Source of the DNA: Hydrogenophaga sp.
GTDB taxonomy: Bacteria; Pseudomonadota; Gammaproteobacteria; Burkholderiales; Burkholderiaceae_C
Length of the DNA stretch: 64,000 nt
Assembly (NCBI RefSeq): GCF_025699295.1
Contig: NZ_JAILWB010000003.1
Span: 124,001-188,000 of the forward strand
Reading direction: 5' to 3'
Shown here: positions 41,543 to 50,739 of the stretch, piece after piece
How positions within the stretch are numbered: position 1 is the stretch's first letter
Layout of the letters: each line of letters starts with the position of its first letter
Notes under the pieces: generated by a model
What the model saw: the letters and a program-made list of their open reading frames with translations, nothing else
What the model was told of the DNA's origin: nothing
The model's database searches: none
Translations under genes and position numbers: made by a program

Positions 41543-42907
41543 TCAGCCCTGGCTGGTCGCGCGCGTGGTGGTGCGCAATGGCGGCGCCGTCCGGACGGTA
41601 GTGGTCGGATAGCGGCTCGGTCCTCCCTGGAAGCCGAAGGCCAGGGCCGGCTGCTCGCCGTGGATGAGTTCGGCCAGCGCCTTGCCCGAGCCCGCGCCAT
41701 GGGTCCAGCCCAGCGTGCCGTGGCCGGCGTTGATCCAGAGCCTGCGCAGCTTCGTGCGGCCGATCAGCGGGATGTTGGTCGGGGTCGCGGGACGCAGGCC
41801 GCACCAGAAGCGCGGGTCACCGCCTTCTTCGGGCGTGCGCGTGTCGGCCACGCCGGGGAAGACCTGCTCGATGCGGCGCACCAGTATCTCGCAGCGCTTG
41901 CGCGCCAGCGGTGTGTCCAGGGACAGGTCGAAGCCGCCGAGTTCGATGGTGCCTGCCACGCGCAACTGGTTGCCCAGGCGCGAGATGGCGCACTTCATCT
42001 GGTCGTCGATCATGCTCACCGACGGTGCGCGGTCAGGCTGCAACAGCGGCAGCGTGGCGCTGTAGCCCTTGCCGGGGTAGATCGGCACTTGCACGCCCAC
42101 CGATTTCAGCAGCGGCGTGGTGTAGGACCCGCAGGCCACGACAAAGGCGTCGGCCTTGAGTGTGCGGGTGAGGCCGGTGTCGCGGTGGCGCACGCGCACC
42201 TCGCGCACCTCGTTGCCATCGCGCACCAGCCGTTCGATGTCGTGGCCGAACAGCAGTTGCGCGCCGCGCTGCGCGCACAGGGCCGCCAGCTTCTGGGTGA
42301 ACACGCGCGCGTCACCCGATTCGTCGCTGCGCGTGTAGGTGCCTCCCACGATGCGCTCGGCAAAGCCGCCCAGGGCTGGCTCGATCTTCAGCAGCTCCTC
42401 GCGCGAGACCACGCTGCGCTGCACGCCGAAGCGCTGCATGACGGCCGCGGCGTCGGCTGCGCCGTCGAAGGCCTTCTGGTCGGTGTAGTAGTGCGCGATG
42501 CCGCGTTCGAGGCGGTGGTAGTCCATGCCGGTCTCGGCCACCACGTCCTTCAACGCCGCGTGGCTGTACGCGCCGAGCGCGACGAGTTGGGCCACGTTGC
42601 GCACGAAGGCCGCGTCGTTGCACTGCCCCAGGAACTGCAGGCCCCAGCGCCACTGGGCCCAGTCGAGCTGCGGGCGGAACAGCAGTGGGGATTCGTCGGA
42701 GAACATCCACTTCAGGGTCTTCAGTGGCGCGTCCCTGTTGGCCCAGGGTTCGCAGTAGCTCACCGAAATCTGCGCGGCGTTGGCGAAGCTGGTTTCCAGC
42801 GCGGCGTCGGGCTGGCGGTCGACCAGCGTGACCTCGTGCCCGCGTTGCAGCAAGTGCCACGCCGTGCTGACCCCGATGATGCCCGCGCCCAATACCGTGA
42901 CTTGCAT
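41543..42907 (-). CDS. dadA: D-amino acid dehydrogenase (DadA-type FAD oxidoreductase)
   Basis: A 454-residue FAD enzyme of the DAO superfamily. The dinucleotide motif VTVLGAGIIGVSTAW opens the protein, then LETSFANAAQISVSYCEPWA and WANRDAPLKTLKWMFSDESP, typical of DadA, and the C-terminal GLRPATPTNIPLIGRT and INAGHGTLGWTHGAGSGKAL. DadA oxidises D-amino acids (mainly D-alanine) to keto acids at the inner membrane, passing electrons to the respiratory chain. About 20 residues at the C-terminus are low in similarity to the family. It is divergent from an ArgP-type regulator. Confidence 0.9.
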   Translation of the reverse strand: MQVTVLGAGIIGVSTAWHLLQRGHEVTLVDRQPDAALETSFANAAQISVSYCEPWANRDAPLKTLKWMFSDESPLLFRPQLDWAQWRWGLQFLGQCNDAAFVRNVAQLVALGAYSHAALKDVVAETGMDYHRLERGIAHYYTDQKAFDGAADAAAVMQRFGVQRSVVSREELLKIEPALGGFAERIVGGTYTRSDESGDARVFTQKLAALCAQRGAQLLFGHDIERLVRDGNEVREVRVRHRDTGLTRTLKADAFVVACGSYTTPLLKSVGVQVPIYPGKGYSATLPLLQPDRAPSVSMIDDQMKCAISRLGNQLRVAGTIELGGFDLSLDTPLARKRCEILVRRIEQVFPGVADTRTPEEGGDPRFWCGLRPATPTNIPLIGRTKLRRLWINAGHGTLGWTHGAGSGKALAELIHGEQPALAFGFQGGPSRYPTTTVRTAPPLRTTTRATSQG

Positions 42908-43059
42908 GACCCGCTCCAGAAAAAATGGGTGTGTGGATGCGCCGCAGTATGGGAAAGATCGGGGTTCAAGTGAAGTGAAATTAAACTAAAATTCGCTTTA
43001 TCAGAACGACTAATGTAGAGGCCGGCTGCCATCGCAGCGCGCCTTGCCGGAGGTTTCCC

Positions 43060-43989
43060 GTGAGCACCTTTGATCCCGACGCCCTGGAATGCCTGGCCGC
43101 CATCATCGAGGAGGGTGGGTTCGAGCGCGCCGCGCAGCGCCTGTCCATCACGCAGTCGGCGGTGTCGCAGCGCCTGCGCGCGCTGGAGGCGCAGGTGGGC
43201 ACGGTGCTGATCGTGCGCAGCCGCCCGCTCAAGCCCACCGCTGCCGGCCAGCTCATGCTCAAGCACGCGAAGATGATGCGGCTGCTGCGCGCCGACCTGG
43301 AAAAGGACCTCAAGGAGCTCGCGCCCAGCTCCACCGGCCATGGCCGGGACGAAGAGCGCATCTCGGTGGCGATCAACGCCGACAGCATTGCCACCTGGGC
43401 GCTGCCCGCGCTGGACGTGCTGGCGCAGGGCGGCCTGCCGATCGAGATCATCACCGACGACCAGGAATTCACCCACGAGTGGTTGCGCGAGGGGCAGGTG
43501 CTGGGCTGCGTGACTTCGCTGGGCCAGGCCTTGCGCGGCTGCAAGATGGAGGCGCTGGGCACCATGGACTACGTGGTGGTGGCGCAGGCGGCGTACGCCG
43601 CCGAGCATCTCCCGAAGGGCTTGAACGCGCACAACTTCCACAAGGTTCCATTCGTGGCTTTCAACCGCAAGGACAACCTGCAGCACGGCTTCGTGGCCCA
43701 GGCGTTTGGCTTGCAGCGTGTGCTGCTCAAGCAGCTGTTCGTGCCGTCCAGCGAAGGCCAGGTGCGCGCGGTGCTCGCGGGATGGGGCGTGAGCGTGGTG
43801 CCCGAACTGCGTGTGCGCGATCTGCTGGCCAGCGGTGATCTGGTCAATCTGGCGCCGCGCCACCGCCTGGGCGTGGCCTTGCACTGGCACTGCTGGAACC
43901 TCAACTCCGAAGTGCTGGACGCCCTGAGCAGCGCCCTTCGCACGGCTGCGGCGCACAACCTGCTGCCCGTGGGAAAAGCCACCGCGTGA
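43060..43989 (+). CDS. argP: LysR family regulator, ArgP (IciA) type
   Basis: A 309-residue LysR protein with ArgP hallmarks: DPDALECLAAIIEEGGFERA, LSITQSAVSQRLRALEAQVG, IVRSRPLKPTAAGQLMLKHA, and later SIATWALPALDVLAQGGLPI and GCVTSLGQALRGCKMEALG. ArgP senses lysine and arginine and activates exporters and lysine metabolism genes. The start is GTG 43060, 6 bases behind GGAGG (43049-43053). The 152-bp AT-rich region it shares with dadA (for example GAAATTAAACTAAAATTCGC) should contain both promoters and probably ArgP sites. Whether it controls dadA is inferred only from position. Confidence 0.88.
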   Translation: MSTFDPDALECLAAIIEEGGFERAAQRLSITQSAVSQRLRALEAQVGTVLIVRSRPLKPTAAGQLMLKHAKMMRLLRADLEKDLKELAPSSTGHGRDEERISVAINADSIATWALPALDVLAQGGLPIEIITDDQEFTHEWLREGQVLGCVTSLGQALRGCKMEALGTMDYVVVAQAAYAAEHLPKGLNAHNFHKVPFVAFNRKDNLQHGFVAQAFGLQRVLLKQLFVPSSEGQVRAVLAGWGVSVVPELRVRDLLASGDLVNLAPRHRLGVALHWHCWNLNSEVLDALSSALRTAAAHNLLPVGKATA

Positions 43990-43999
43990 CAACGAAAAA

Positions 44000-44019
44000 A
44001 GCCCCGCCAGGGCGGGGCT
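44000..44019 (-). terminator. Rho-independent terminator (fasciclin gene; also after argP)
   Basis: AGCCCCGCC AG GGCGGGGCT is a perfect 9-bp stem. On the minus strand it is followed by a run of six or more T (AAAAAA at 43995-44000 on the plus strand), so it is a good terminator for the leftward fasciclin gene. In the other direction it lacks a long T-run. Confidence 0.85.
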
Positions 44020-44039
44020 TGCGCAAGAGGGGCTGGGAC

Positions 44040-44495
44040 TTACTTGGGCATGATCACCGTGTCGATCACGTGGATCACGCCGTTGTCCGCAGCGATGTCG
44101 GTCTTGACCACGTTGGCAGCGTCAACCTTCACGCCACCAGCGGTGGAAAGGGTGACCATGCTGCCCTGCACGGTTTTGACCATGCCGGGCTTCACGTCCT
44201 TGGCCATCACCTTGCCCGGGACCACGTGGTAGGTCAGTACCTTGGTCAGGGCGGCCTTGTCCTTGAGGAGCGCGTCCAGTGTGGCCTTGGGCACCTTGGC
44301 GAAGGCTTCGTCGGTCGGCGCGAACACGGTGAACGGGCCCGGGCCCTTGAGCGTATCGACCAGCCCCGCTGCCTGCACGGCGGTCACGAGGGTCTTGAAC
44401 GAGCCGGCGGCGACGGCCGTGTCCACGATGTCGGCGGCGTGGGCGGAGCTCAGGGCGCTCAAGGCGAAGAGCGAGGCGATCAGGGTCTTTTTCAT
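44040..44495 (-). CDS. Fasciclin (FAS1) domain protein
   Basis: A 151-residue exported protein. Signal peptide [20 protein letters not shown] (residues 1-20) precedes one FAS1 domain with both conserved boxes: [19 protein letters not shown] (H1) and [13 protein letters not shown], then [11 protein letters not shown] (H2). FAS1 domains mediate adhesion or binding at the cell surface or in the periplasm. The gene is preceded by GGAACC/AGGTTCC-type GC-poor leader and followed by a clear terminator, so it is probably monocistronic. It is divergent from a TetR gene. Confidence 0.92.
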   Translation of the reverse strand: MKKTLIASLFALSALSSAHAADIVDTAVAAGSFKTLVTAVQAAGLVDTLKGPGPFTVFAPTDEAFAKVPKATLDALLKDKAALTKVLTYHVVPGKVMAKDVKPGMVKTVQGSMVTLSTAGGVKVDAANVVKTDIAADNGVIHVIDTVIMPK

Positions 44496-44624
44496 GGAGG
44501 TTCCTTCGGTCAGGGGGTGGGGAGGGGTCGTGAGGCGGGTCCGCGAAGAGCAGCCTCGGAATGGATGCTAGACCAATTGGTAATTGTGTAGACTGATTAG
44601 TCTGTAACAATACTTATCAGTGGG

Positions 44625-44648
44625 GATATCGACGACTCCGTCGATATC
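44625..44648. promoter_or_regulatory. Inverted repeat in the tetR leader (operator candidate)
   Basis: GATATCGACG ACTC CGTCGATATC has perfect 10-bp arms and lies 34 bases before the TetR start. Nearby, AGACT GATT AGTCT at 44590-44603 is a second, shorter inverted repeat. Both are in the divergent fasciclin/tetR interval, as expected for binding sites of the adjacent regulator. Confidence 0.5.
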
Positions 44649-44682
44649 GGGCAGAATGCGAGCGCTGTCAAAAGGTCTCTCC

Positions 44683-45333
44683 ATGGTCAACGCCGTTCTC
44701 AAGCCGTCCTCCGAACCCCCTCCGAAGCGGAGTTTTCGCGCGCAGATGCACCTCGCACGCGAGGACGCGATCGTCACGGCAGTCAACCGGCTGCTGGCCG
44801 AAAAGGGCTTCGAGGCCATGACGGTGGATGAGGTGGCGGCCGAGGTCGGCATTGCCAAGGCCAGTCTTTACAAGCACTTTCCCAGTAAGGAAGACTTGGC
44901 AGCAGCGGCCATGGTGCGTGTGATGGACCGTGCGCGCGCCTTCCTGGACAAGCTCGCGGGCGAGGCGCCCGCGGGCACGCGACCGCTGGATCAGCTCAAG
45001 GCCGTGGCGCGCTGGACCATGGAAGTGCAACTGGCGGGCGAGATGCCGTCGCTGCCCAGCGAAAACTCCAGCCTGCGTGCGGCGCTGACCACCAACAAGG
45101 CCTACGTGGACGGCCTGATGGACGTGAGCGAACGCCTGGGCACCTGGATCACGGCGGCTCAGGCCGATGGCAGCCTCAATCCGGCGCTGCCTCCCATTGC
45201 CGTGCTGTACACGTTGTACGCGCGTGCCTGCGATCCCGTGCTCGGGTTTCTCAAGGGCAGTGGTCAGTACGACGATGCACAGATTGTCGACATGGTGCTC
45301 GGGACCTGCTTCGACGGTCTGCGCGCACGCTGA
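44683..45333 (+). CDS. TetR family transcriptional regulator
   Basis: A 216-residue regulator with a TetR helix-turn-helix at roughly residues 28-75 (AIVTAVNRLLAEKGFEAMTV, EVAAEVGIAKASLYKHFPSK, EDLAAAAM) and a helical effector domain. I start it at ATG 44683 because two inverted repeats occupy the stretch just upstream and the family begins near there. It could control itself, the divergent fasciclin gene, or distant genes. A strong bidirectional terminator separates it from the universal stress protein gene. Confidence 0.9.
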   Translation: MVNAVLKPSSEPPPKRSFRAQMHLAREDAIVTAVNRLLAEKGFEAMTVDEVAAEVGIAKASLYKHFPSKEDLAAAAMVRVMDRARAFLDKLAGEAPAGTRPLDQLKAVARWTMEVQLAGEMPSLPSENSSLRAALTTNKAYVDGLMDVSERLGTWITAAQADGSLNPALPPIAVLYTLYARACDPVLGFLKGSGQYDDAQIVDMVLGTCFDGLRAR

Positions 45334-45352
45334 ACGCGTCGTCCCGGAAACG

Positions 45353-45381
45353 AAAGAGGGCCGCATCCAGCGGCCCTCTTT
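45353..45381. terminator. Bidirectional terminator between tetR and universal stress protein genes
   Basis: AAAGAGGGCCGC ATCCA GCGGCCCTCTTT has perfect 12-bp arms and ends in T-rich sequence on both strands. It lies between two convergent genes and should stop both. Confidence 0.85.
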
Positions 45382-45401
45382 CCTTGGTGGTCTGAGTGGA
45401 T

Positions 45402-45824
45402 TCAGCGCACCAGGATGACCGGCACGCCACAGTGCGCAAGCACCTGGGTGGCGACCGAGCCCATGACCAGATTCGCCAGCGCACCGTGTCCGTGCGAGCC
45501 CATCATCACCAGATCGAACCGGCCACTGTCGGCAGCTTTGGCGATCAACTCGCCCGCCGATCCCACCTTGTGGACGACCTTGGGGTCAATGCCGTGGCGC
45601 TGGAGGAACTTGACCACCGGTGCCGTCACCTTGTCGGATTCCTCGGCGTAGTACTCGTTGGCGGTATCGGCCCCCAACGCGGCGCGGGCACGGGGCGGCA
45701 GTGGGTCCTGCACCGTGATGAGAGTGAAGTTGTTGTTGGGCGCGAACATCTCGCCGTGCGTGGCCACGTAAGCCAGCATCTTCTTGGTGTACTTGCTGCC
45801 ATCGACAGCCAGCAAAATCTTCAT
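45402..45824 (-). CDS. Universal stress protein (UspA family)
   Basis: A 140-residue cytoplasmic protein with the UspA fold: MKILLAVDGSKYTKKMLAYV at the start and the ATP-binding signature GSHGHGALANLVMGSV (GxxGx9GS) near the end, followed by CGVPVILVR. Binding of ATP is therefore likely. The ATG overlaps the stop of the metallophosphatase gene by 4 bases, so both are co-translated. USPs help survival in stress and starvation. Confidence 0.93.
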   Translation of the reverse strand: MKILLAVDGSKYTKKMLAYVATHGEMFAPNNNFTLITVQDPLPPRARAALGADTANEYYAEESDKVTAPVVKFLQRHGIDPKVVHKVGSAGELIAKAADSGRFDLVMMGSHGHGALANLVMGSVATQVLAHCGVPVILVR

Positions 45825-46693
45825 GAGCGCTCTCCTTCTGGGTGGGTCCGGTGGTCAGTGTATGTCCTCGCGCGGTGTGCCGCTTGCGCTGGATCAAGGG
45901 ATGCCATGGTCGCGCCACGTATCGGCACGCTGATCAGTTGCTGCGGCAGGAAGGCGCCCTGTTCATTCTTGTCCGCGTAGCCCAACGGGTTGGCCACGAT
46001 GCGGCAGCGGCCCACCTGCACATCCGTGGGGCAGTGCAGGTGTCCGTGCAGCCAGAGGTCTGCCAAGGGCAGCCAGTCGTCCAGCGCGTTGCAGAACCCC
46101 GCGGTGCCAGGGCTGGGGCCATAGCGGGGATCCATGCTGTGCAAGGTGGGCGCGAAGTGCGTCACGACCACGGTGGTGCCATCGAACGGTTCGCTCAGGG
46201 CGGCATGCAGCCAGCGCTGGCATTCCAGCGCGAGCGCGCGCATGGCCTGGGCGTCGAACAGCTGCCCGTCGCGCTCGCTGGCCATCTTCACCAGGTAGTG
46301 GTTGGCGGCACGGTAGGCCTTCTCGCGGTGGCCGAGCACGTCGTAATCGCTCCACAATGTCGTGCCCACAAAGCGCACGCCCTGCAGCACGCGCGTCTCG
46401 CGCTCCAGCCAGAGCAGACCCAGACGCTCGCATGTCGCGCGCAGCCGCTCGTGGGCCACGTCCACATCGAGTGCGTCGTATTCGTGGTTTCCAGGCACGA
46501 ACAGCACCGGCACCGGCCAGTTGGCGAAACGCTGCAAGCCCCAGTCGGCTTCGTCCATCACGCTGCCTTCGCGCCGCAACTGGTACGAGCCTACGTCACC
46601 CGCCAGCACCAGCAGATCTGCGCCGGGGGCTGGGGTCGGTACAAAGTCCGGATTGGCTTCGAGATGCAGGTCGCTGAGCAGTTGAAGTTTCAT
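45821..46693 (-). CDS. Metallophosphoesterase (calcineurin-like)
   Basis: A 290-residue phosphoesterase with all five motif blocks: SDLHLE (DxH), LVLAGDVG (GD), VPGNHEYD (GNH), VTHFAP and LHGHLHCP (GHxH). These ligate a di-metal centre. Substrates in this family range from nucleotides to lipid and protein phosphates, so the specific one is open. The C-terminal 35 residues (RARTYTDHRTHPEGERS) are polar and variable. The start is ATG 46693, and the gene overlaps the universal stress protein start, forming a two-gene operon. Confidence 0.9.
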   Translation of the reverse strand: MKLQLLSDLHLEANPDFVPTPAPGADLLVLAGDVGSYQLRREGSVMDEADWGLQRFANWPVPVLFVPGNHEYDALDVDVAHERLRATCERLGLLWLERETRVLQGVRFVGTTLWSDYDVLGHREKAYRAANHYLVKMASERDGQLFDAQAMRALALECQRWLHAALSEPFDGTTVVVTHFAPTLHSMDPRYGPSPGTAGFCNALDDWLPLADLWLHGHLHCPTDVQVGRCRIVANPLGYADKNEQGAFLPQQLISVPIRGATMASLDPAQAAHRARTYTDHRTHPEGERS

Positions 46694-46716
46694 GCGTGCA
46701 TTGTCGGCCAGGGACG

Positions 46717-47730
46717 TCAGGCCCGGGCCTGGCGGGGGCGGACCAGAGGGGGCGGGATGGCGGGTGCGCCCGGACGAAAGCCGATCGCCGAGGCGCGTTC
46801 CACGGCCTCGCGCAGCCAGCGGTGCGCGGTGTTGTGGGTGGCCTGGCGGTGCCACAGCGAGTCCACATGCACGGCGGGTACCTGCAGGGGCAGCTCGCAA
46901 AGAGCGAGTTCGTGCTCCATGCCGGTGGCGCCCACGAAATGGCGCGGCAGCACCGTGAGCAGGTCGGTGGTGGCGACCACGCGGCCGGCAGTGAAGAACT
47001 GGTTGACGGTCAGCACAACGCGGCGCTGGCGCGAGAGCGCAGCGAGCGCCTCGTCCACGAAACCGAACGGGCGGCCGGAGAAACTCACCAGCAGGTGGCG
47101 TGCCTCGCAGTAGGTGTCCAGATCCAGAGGCTGGCCTGCCAGTGGATGGCTGCGGCGCATGACGACCACGTATTCGCCGTCGTACAAGCGCTGGTGGTGG
47201 AAGTGCGGACTCTGCTCCTGCAGGTGCAGGGCGCCCAGTTCGGCCAGCACGCCAGGGAAGTGCCCGATGGCGAGGTCGACGGTGCCGGACTCGAGCAGTT
47301 CGCGTGGGTCGCGCGTGGTCAATGGCAGTACACGCAGGTTCGCGCCCGGTGCCTCGCTCTCGAAAATGTCGATCAATCCGGGGATGAGCTTGGCGGCCGT
47401 GGCGTCGGCCATCGCCAGCACGAAGGCGTTGTGCGCGCTCGCAGGGTCGAAGGTGCCGGGTGCCAGCGACTCGCGCAGCATGTGCAGGGCGTCGCGTACC
47501 GTGGGCCACAGTGCCAGTGCCGCCGGCGTGGGCTCCACGCCGTAGCCAGAGCGGCGCACCAGTTCGTCGCCGAGCACCTCGCGCAGGCGGCGCAGCGCGT
47601 TGCTCACGGCCGGTTGCGTCATGGACAGGTTGTGCGCCGCACGTGTGAGATTGCGTTCGGTCATCACCTCGTCGAAGACGCGCAGGAGGTTCAGATCCAG
47701 GGTGCGGAAGTTGAGATCATTCATCACCAT
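46717..47730 (-). CDS. LysR family transcriptional regulator
   Basis: A 337-residue LysR protein. Its DNA-binding part has LDLNLLRVFDEVMTERNLTR, LSMTQPAVSNALRRLREVLG and RRSGYGVEPTPAALAL, typical of the group related to NodD/LinR/PcpR regulators of aromatic catabolism. The effector domain has LPLTTRDPRELLESGTVDLA and LLTVLPRHFVGATG. A basic proline-rich tail (about 20 residues) is unusual in length. Start 47730 or 47724 are both possible. It is divergent from the small membrane protein gene at 47829; its target is not evident. Confidence 0.9.
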   Translation of the reverse strand: MVMNDLNFRTLDLNLLRVFDEVMTERNLTRAAHNLSMTQPAVSNALRRLREVLGDELVRRSGYGVEPTPAALALWPTVRDALHMLRESLAPGTFDPASAHNAFVLAMADATAAKLIPGLIDIFESEAPGANLRVLPLTTRDPRELLESGTVDLAIGHFPGVLAELGALHLQEQSPHFHHQRLYDGEYVVVMRRSHPLAGQPLDLDTYCEARHLLVSFSGRPFGFVDEALAALSRQRRVVLTVNQFFTAGRVVATTDLLTVLPRHFVGATGMEHELALCELPLQVPAVHVDSLWHRQATHNTAHRWLREAVERASAIGFRPGAPAIPPPLVRPRQARA

Positions 47731-47828
47731 TGAGAATGTAATTCATCATAAAGATAAATTGGCGGGATATCAGTACTTACCCTAGTATTGCGGTGTCCAA
47801 AAGACATTCATCCCTTCAGGAGTCCGCC

Positions 47829-48395
47829 ATGAGCACATACGCATCCCTTCCCTCTGCCCCGCTGGGCCTGCGCCCGGCATCCGCCCCTGCGCACAAGGGG
47901 GTCGACGGCGTGCACCGCCGCGCCGAAAATGCGCGCGGCCTGACCGCCATGCTGCTGGCGGCCGTGGTCGCCGCCCTGGTGGTGGTCGCCGATCGCCTGA
48001 TCAGCACCTGGGCCGACGGCCATCTGTTTCTGGCCTGGGTGTTCCTGTGGGTCGTGGTGTTCGCCGGCATCGCCCTGTTCGCCGACACCGCGCGCAGCCT
48101 GGCCCGCCGCGCCGTGGTCGCGCTGGACGGCTGGTCCGAGGCCTTGGCCGAGGCGCGCGCCGAAACGCGCCTGTGGGAAATGGCCCGCATGGACCACCGC
48201 CTCATGACCGAACTGGTGCAGGCACGCGCGCGCGCTGCCGAGGAAGCCGACGAAGCACCGGCTGCACAGTCGTTCACCGAAGCGCTGGCTCCGCTGGGTT
48301 TGCCGGAAGCGCCCAAGGCCGTGGCCTCGCAGGCGGGCTACTGGGAACGTCTGGGCACGGCCCGCGCCCGCAACCGCCTGATGTACTACATCTGA
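47829..48395 (+). CDS. Unknown membrane protein with two transmembrane segments
   Basis: A 188-residue protein I do not recognise. Residues 1-35 are polar; two hydrophobic helices follow (AMLLAAVVAALVVVADRLIS and LFLAWVFLWVVVFAGIALFA) separated by a short loop, then a long alanine- and arginine-rich helical C-terminus (EALAEARAETRLWEMARMDH) that may form a coiled coil. AGGAG lies 8 bases before the ATG. The topology suggests an inner-membrane protein with a cytoplasmic helical tail. A strong terminator follows, so it is monocistronic. Confidence 0.75.
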   Translation: MSTYASLPSAPLGLRPASAPAHKGVDGVHRRAENARGLTAMLLAAVVAALVVVADRLISTWADGHLFLAWVFLWVVVFAGIALFADTARSLARRAVVALDGWSEALAEARAETRLWEMARMDHRLMTELVQARARAAEEADEAPAAQSFTEALAPLGLPEAPKAVASQAGYWERLGTARARNRLMYYI

Positions 48396-48430
48396 CGCGC
48401 CGCAAGCGCCGACAAGGCGCACACAAAAAA

Positions 48431-48448
48431 GCCACCGGGTCCGGTGGC
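48431..48448. terminator. Bidirectional terminator
   Basis: GCCACCGG GT CCGGTGGC forms a perfect 8-bp stem with six A before and eight T after it, a textbook Rho-independent terminator on both strands, between the convergent membrane protein and PEP carboxykinase genes. Confidence 0.93.
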
Positions 48449-48519
48449 TTTTTTTTCGTCCCGGCGGGTGGTCCCGGGGCGCGGAGGCGGCCTGCAGATC
48501 GTGCGGGCCGCCGTGGTCC

Positions 48520-50376
48520 TCAGGCGGCGAGTCGCTTCTCGATCTGCGCCTTGGTCTCCTCCAGCTCCCGGGGCAGGTGGTAGGCGAGCTGGTTGAACAG
48601 CTCGGCATGCAACTCGAGTTCCTTGGCCCATGCCGCCTTGTCGATATGGGTCACGGTGCGGTACTGGTCGGCCGAGAAGTCCAGTCCGTCCCAGTGAATG
48701 TCTTCGAAGCGCGGGCTCACGCCGAAGGCATGCTCGGTGCCCTGGCCCTGGCCTTCGAGGCGGTCGATCATCCACTTGAGCACGCGCATGTTCTCGCCGA
48801 AACCGGGCCAGACAAACTTGCCGGCCTCGTCCTTGCGGAACCAGTTCACGCAGAAGATGCCGGGCAGCTTCGCGCCCTGGCCAGCGAGCTTGCTGCCCAC
48901 GTCGAGCCAGTGCTGGAAGTAGTCGCTCATGTTGTAGCCGGTGAACGGCAGCATCGCAAACGGGTCGCGGCGCACCACGCCCTGCGCACCGAAGGCGGCG
49001 GCGGTGGTTTCCGAGCCCATGGTGGCGGCCATGTAGACGCCTTCGGTCCAGTTGCGCGCCTCGGTCACCAGCGGCACGGTGGTCGAGCGGCGGCCACCGA
49101 AGATGAAGGCATCGATGGCCACGCCGGCGGGGTCGTCCCAGGCCGGGTCAAGCGCGGGGTTGTTGATCGCCGCCACCGTGAAGCGGGCATTGGGGTGTGC
49201 GGCCTTGGCGCCGGTCTCCTTTGCGATCTGTGGCGTCCAGTCCTTGCCTTGCCAGTCGATGGCGTGCGCGGGTGCTTCACCCATGCCTTCCCACCACACG
49301 TCGCCGTCGTCGGTGAGCGCCACGTTGGTGAAGATCACGTCGCGATTCAGACTGGCCATGCAGTTGGGGTTGGTGGCGGTGTTGGTGCCGGGCGCCACGC
49401 CAAAGTAGCCCGCTTCCGGGTTGATCGCGTACAGGCGGCCATCCTTGCCGGGCTTGATCCAGGCAATGTCGTCGCCGATGGTGGTGACCTTCCAGCCCTC
49501 GAATCCCTTGGGTGGGATCAGCATGGCGAAGTTGGTCTTGCCGCATGCACTCGGGAAGGCTGCGGCCACGTGGTATTTCCTGCCCTGGGGGTTGGTCACG
49601 CCCAGGATCAGCATGTGCTCGGCCAGCCAGCCCTGCTGCCGGCCCATGGTGGAGGCAATGCGCAGCGCAAAGCACTTCTTGCCCAGCAACGCGTTGCCGC
49701 CATAGCCCGAGCCGTAGCTCCAGATCTCGCGCGTCTCGGGGTAGTGCACGATGTACTTGGTGCTCGGGTTGCACGGCCAGCCGGTCTTGTCGGTCTCGCC
49801 CGCGGCCAGGGGTGCGCCCACGGTGTGCACGCAGGGCACGAAGTCACCGTCGGTGCCGAGCACGTCGTACACGGCCTTGCCCATGCGGGTCATGAGCTTC
49901 ATGTTGACGGCCACGTAGGCGCTGTCGGAGAGTTCGATGCCGATGTGGGCGATGGGGCTGCCCAGCGGGCCCATGCTGAACGGCACCACGTACATGGTGC
50001 GCCCGCGCATGCAGCCGTCAAACAGCGGCTGCAGGGTGGCGCGCATCTCGGCCGGCGCCTTCCAGTTGTTGGTCGGGCCGGCGTCTTCCTGCTTTTCCGA
50101 GCAGATGAAAGTGCGGTCTTCCACACGCGCCACGTCCGATGGATCGGAGCAGGCCAGGAAGCTGTTGGGGCGCTTGACCGGGTGGAGCTTCTTCAGCGTG
50201 CCGGCGTCGACCAACTGCTGGCACAGACGCGCGTACTCTTCCTCGCTGCCGTCGCACCAGACGACCCGGTCAGGCTTGCACAAGGCCGCCATGTCGGCCA
50301 CCCAGGCGATGAGCCGGGCGTTCTTCACATACGGGGGGGTGTCGAGGGTCAGGCCCTGCATCACGGGTGAGTTCAT
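48520..50376 (-). CDS. pckG: Phosphoenolpyruvate carboxykinase (GTP)
   Basis: A 618-residue GTP-dependent PEPCK that converts oxaloacetate to PEP and starts gluconeogenesis. The P-loop [10 protein letters not shown] lies near residue 278, with kinase-2 region [20 protein letters not shown], the substrate segment [15 protein letters not shown] and [20 protein letters not shown], all diagnostic of the GTP class and not of ATP-dependent PckA. Start ATG 50376. It stands alone with its own 363-bp upstream region, fitting an organism that grows on organic acids. Confidence 0.97.
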   Translation of the reverse strand: MNSPVMQGLTLDTPPYVKNARLIAWVADMAALCKPDRVVWCDGSEEEYARLCQQLVDAGTLKKLHPVKRPNSFLACSDPSDVARVEDRTFICSEKQEDAGPTNNWKAPAEMRATLQPLFDGCMRGRTMYVVPFSMGPLGSPIAHIGIELSDSAYVAVNMKLMTRMGKAVYDVLGTDGDFVPCVHTVGAPLAAGETDKTGWPCNPSTKYIVHYPETREIWSYGSGYGGNALLGKKCFALRIASTMGRQQGWLAEHMLILGVTNPQGRKYHVAAAFPSACGKTNFAMLIPPKGFEGWKVTTIGDDIAWIKPGKDGRLYAINPEAGYFGVAPGTNTATNPNCMASLNRDVIFTNVALTDDGDVWWEGMGEAPAHAIDWQGKDWTPQIAKETGAKAAHPNARFTVAAINNPALDPAWDDPAGVAIDAFIFGGRRSTTVPLVTEARNWTEGVYMAATMGSETTAAAFGAQGVVRRDPFAMLPFTGYNMSDYFQHWLDVGSKLAGQGAKLPGIFCVNWFRKDEAGKFVWPGFGENMRVLKWMIDRLEGQGQGTEHAFGVSPRFEDIHWDGLDFSADQYRTVTHIDKAAWAKELELHAELFNQLAYHLPRELEETKAQIEKRLAA

Positions 50377-50739
50377 GGAAGTGGCTCCAGAAGTTTGTAA
50401 AGCGGCGCACCTCAGAGACACCGACAGCCGCAAGCGTCGGGGGCATGACGCGGCGGCTGTCCAGGGGTCCCTTTGGAAAAAAAGATGGTCGGCGCGGGCT
50501 GCGGTGCGGGTGGCGGGGCAGCAGGAATCGGTTCCGGGTCTGTGGTCCGGGCGTGATCGGCGGGTCGGCCTATGGGGGCAATTTTATGAAAGTGCCCGCC
50601 CGGTTACGAACCCGTTACATGCAAAACCCGCATAACGTGATGCATTCGACGCTGGGTTCACCAGATGACGATGGCTTTGGCCCAAAAAGAAAGCCGAAGG
50701 CCCGGGCGGGCGTTCGGCTGTTCGGGGAAACGGGAGGCT
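50377..50739. other. Upstream region of pckG
   Basis: No gene is visible. On the minus strand CACTTTCATAAAATTGCCCC (around 50575-50595) is the most promoter-like AT-rich stretch, about 200 bases before the pckG start. The right end carries the terminator of the microprotein gene. The long leader may hold regulation that I cannot identify. Confidence 0.4.
50692..50719 (-). terminator. Terminator of the microprotein gene
   Basis: On the minus strand AGCCGAAC GCCC ... GGGC CTTCGGCT pairs over 7 outer plus 4 inner bases and is followed by TTCTTTTTGGG. It lies 20 bases downstream of the small gene's stop. Confidence 0.7.

Noticed and set aside
43060..43989. DadR-type control of dadA by the adjacent regulator
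   Set aside because: DadR is an Lrp-family protein; this gene is clearly LysR/ArgP type, so only a positional link can be stated.
48577..50370. 597-residue open frame on the plus strand
   Set aside because: Antisense shadow of pckG, which carries all PEPCK motifs.
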